NCBI GenBank assembly: GCA_003161515.1
Contig: PMOH01000358.1
Location: 1-5,786 of the forward strand
From: Deltaproteobacteria bacterium
Lineage (GTDB): Bacteria > Desulfobacterota > Binatia > Binatales > Binataceae
Direction: 5' to 3'
Length of the DNA stretch: 5,786 nucleotides
Of the stretch, positions 5,281-5,786 are shown piece after piece (within the stretch, counting starts at the first letter, position 1; each line of letters begins with the position of its first letter). The translations under genes and the position numbers were made by a program. Below the pieces are notes generated by a model. It did not search any database. It was not told the origin of the DNA and saw only the letters and a list, made by a program, of their open reading frames with translations.

Positions 5281-5340
5281 ACCTCGCCCGTTACTTTACG
5301 GGAGAGGCGGCCGGCGGGCGCAGCCGCCGGTAGGTGAGGG
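5281..5340. repeat. Compound inverted-repeat unit framed by CCTC and GAGG
   Basis: It contains a 5-bp hairpin CCCGT/ACGGG (5287-5291 with 5298-5302) and a 7-bp hairpin CCGGCGG/CCGCCGG (5311-5317 with 5324-5330, loop GCGCAG). The edges ACCTC and GGTGAGGG can pair with each other. The layout resembles the common intergenic unit that reads CCTC...GGAGAGG...GGTGAGGG. Lying 51 nt beyond the hemD stop on the minus strand, its strong GC stem could also end hemD transcription. Confidence 0.6.
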
Positions 5341-5390
5341 TGCTGCGGTGCAACCAACAAGCGCACACGTCTGCTGCCTATCTTTCTGCG

Positions 5391-5786
5391 TCATGTCTCT
5401 TTCTTCCCCATAGCAAAATACTCACCAATCGCCTCAGTCAGCGCCTCAATCGTGTACTCGCGCGGCCTCACCACCACCTCGAATCCCCGCTCTTCAGCGG
5501 TAGCCGCCGTGATCGGCCCAATCGCCGCCGCTCTAATCCCCTTCCCCGACCCGCCAATCATCTCACAAAAATTCGTGACCGTACTCGAACTGGTAAACGT
5601 CACGAGATCGATCTTCCCCGCCGCTATCAACTCGCGCACCCGCGCAACCTGCGCGCCCTTCGGTTTGATCGTCCGATAAGCCGGCGCGACCACGACCTCC
5701 TTCGCACCTCTCTCGCGCAAAATTTCCGGCATCGCCTCGCGTGCAACCTCGGCGCGCGGAATCAAAAATCGCTTGCCGCGAATCCG
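5391..5786 (-). CDS. hemD: Uroporphyrinogen-III synthase, C-terminal part (gene start beyond the window)
   Basis: This enzyme cyclises hydroxymethylbilane to uroporphyrinogen III with inversion of ring D, the branch point to haem, sirohaem and cobalamin. About 131 codons are visible, roughly half of a usual 250-residue HemD. Reading from the window edge, the frame runs RIRGKRFLIPRAEVARE, the family's domain-joining GKRxLxPR segment. It is followed by VAPAYRT, the strand VTFTSSSTVTNF, then AAIGPITAATAEERGF and VVVRPREYTIEALTEAI, all typical of the C-terminal half. The frame is open to 5786, so the TTG at 5763-5765 is not the start. The C-terminus is MGKKET and the stop is the complement of 5391-5393. 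A fusion to an upstream methyltransferase (CobA-HemD), known in some deltaproteobacteria, cannot be excluded. It converges on hemB instead of sharing its operon. Confidence 0.93.
   Translation of the reverse strand, partial: RIRGKRFLIPRAEVAREAMPEILRERGAKEVVVAPAYRTIKPKGAQVARVRELIAAGKIDLVTFTSSSTVTNFCEMIGGSGKGIRAAAIGPITAATAEERGFEVVVRPREYTIEALTEAIGEYFAMGKKET

Larger units (their letters stand above)
4913..5390. other. 478-nt gene-free spacer between convergent hemB and hemD
   Basis: No credible coding region is present. The open frame at 5107-5337 is made of repeat-derived peptide only. The spacer holds, in order, three hairpins (4921-5009), repeat copy 3, a tandem 18-mer, two related dispersed-type repeats and a compound inverted repeat. 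The last 50 nt before hemD (5341-5390) show nothing recognisable. Confidence 0.8.

Noticed and set aside
5107..5337. Small open frame of 76 aa in the hemB-hemD spacer
   Set aside because: It contains SRAKPRDP and CHSERSEES, well-known spurious translations of intergenic repeats, and has no ribosome site.
3785..5340. CRISPR array or telomere-like array
   Set aside because: The repeats have no regular spacers, only three copies share the TTAGGGG tail, and no cas gene or replicon end is visible.
5391..5765. Complete hemD starting from TTG at 5765
   Set aside because: The frame stays open to the window edge with conserved family sequence (GKRF) before the TTG, so the gene is truncated by the window.

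Overview
The window is GC-rich bacterial chromosome holding seven protein genes, two of them cut by the window edges. The organism is probably an uncultivated soil or subsurface bacterium. GC-rich codon use, a seven-unit 'GloVer' tandem-repeat exported protein, and intergenic repeats that translate to the familiar spurious peptides SRAKPRDP and CHSERSEES fit Binatota (Desulfobacterota_B) or Acidobacteriota-like genomes. That placement is inference from style, not a measured taxonomy.

Layout. Positions 1-1601 (+) form a tight three-gene run: the C-terminal part of a HAD-superfamily hydrolase, a Rossmann-type SLOG/LOG-like protein (TIGR00725 type), and a PaaI-type hotdog thioesterase. The intergenic gaps are 14 nt and 0 nt. 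After an 84-nt gap, 1686-2987 encodes a secreted protein with a Sec signal peptide and seven repeat units, probably a beta-propeller. Three nucleotides later, 2991-3764 encodes a cysteine-rich ferredoxin-like protein with a modified 4Fe-4S motif. A 173-nt spacer with two copies of a hairpin repeat precedes hemB (3938-4912), a zinc-type porphobilinogen synthase. The 478-nt region 4913-5390 has no credible gene and is packed with hairpins and repeats, including a third copy of the element upstream of hemB. The window ends in hemD (5391-5786, minus strand), of which only the C-terminal part is present.

How the genes relate. hemB makes porphobilinogen from 5-aminolevulinate, and hemD closes the later hydroxymethylbilane into uroporphyrinogen III, so both belong to the common tetrapyrrole pathway. 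They face each other tail-to-tail, so they are not co-transcribed here. The first three genes look like a small metabolic or housekeeping operon of unknown specific purpose. I see no CRISPR array, tRNA, rRNA, transposase, phage or defence gene. No clear new biological system stands out. The most unusual material is the repeat-rich DNA flanking hemB and the ferredoxin-like gene.
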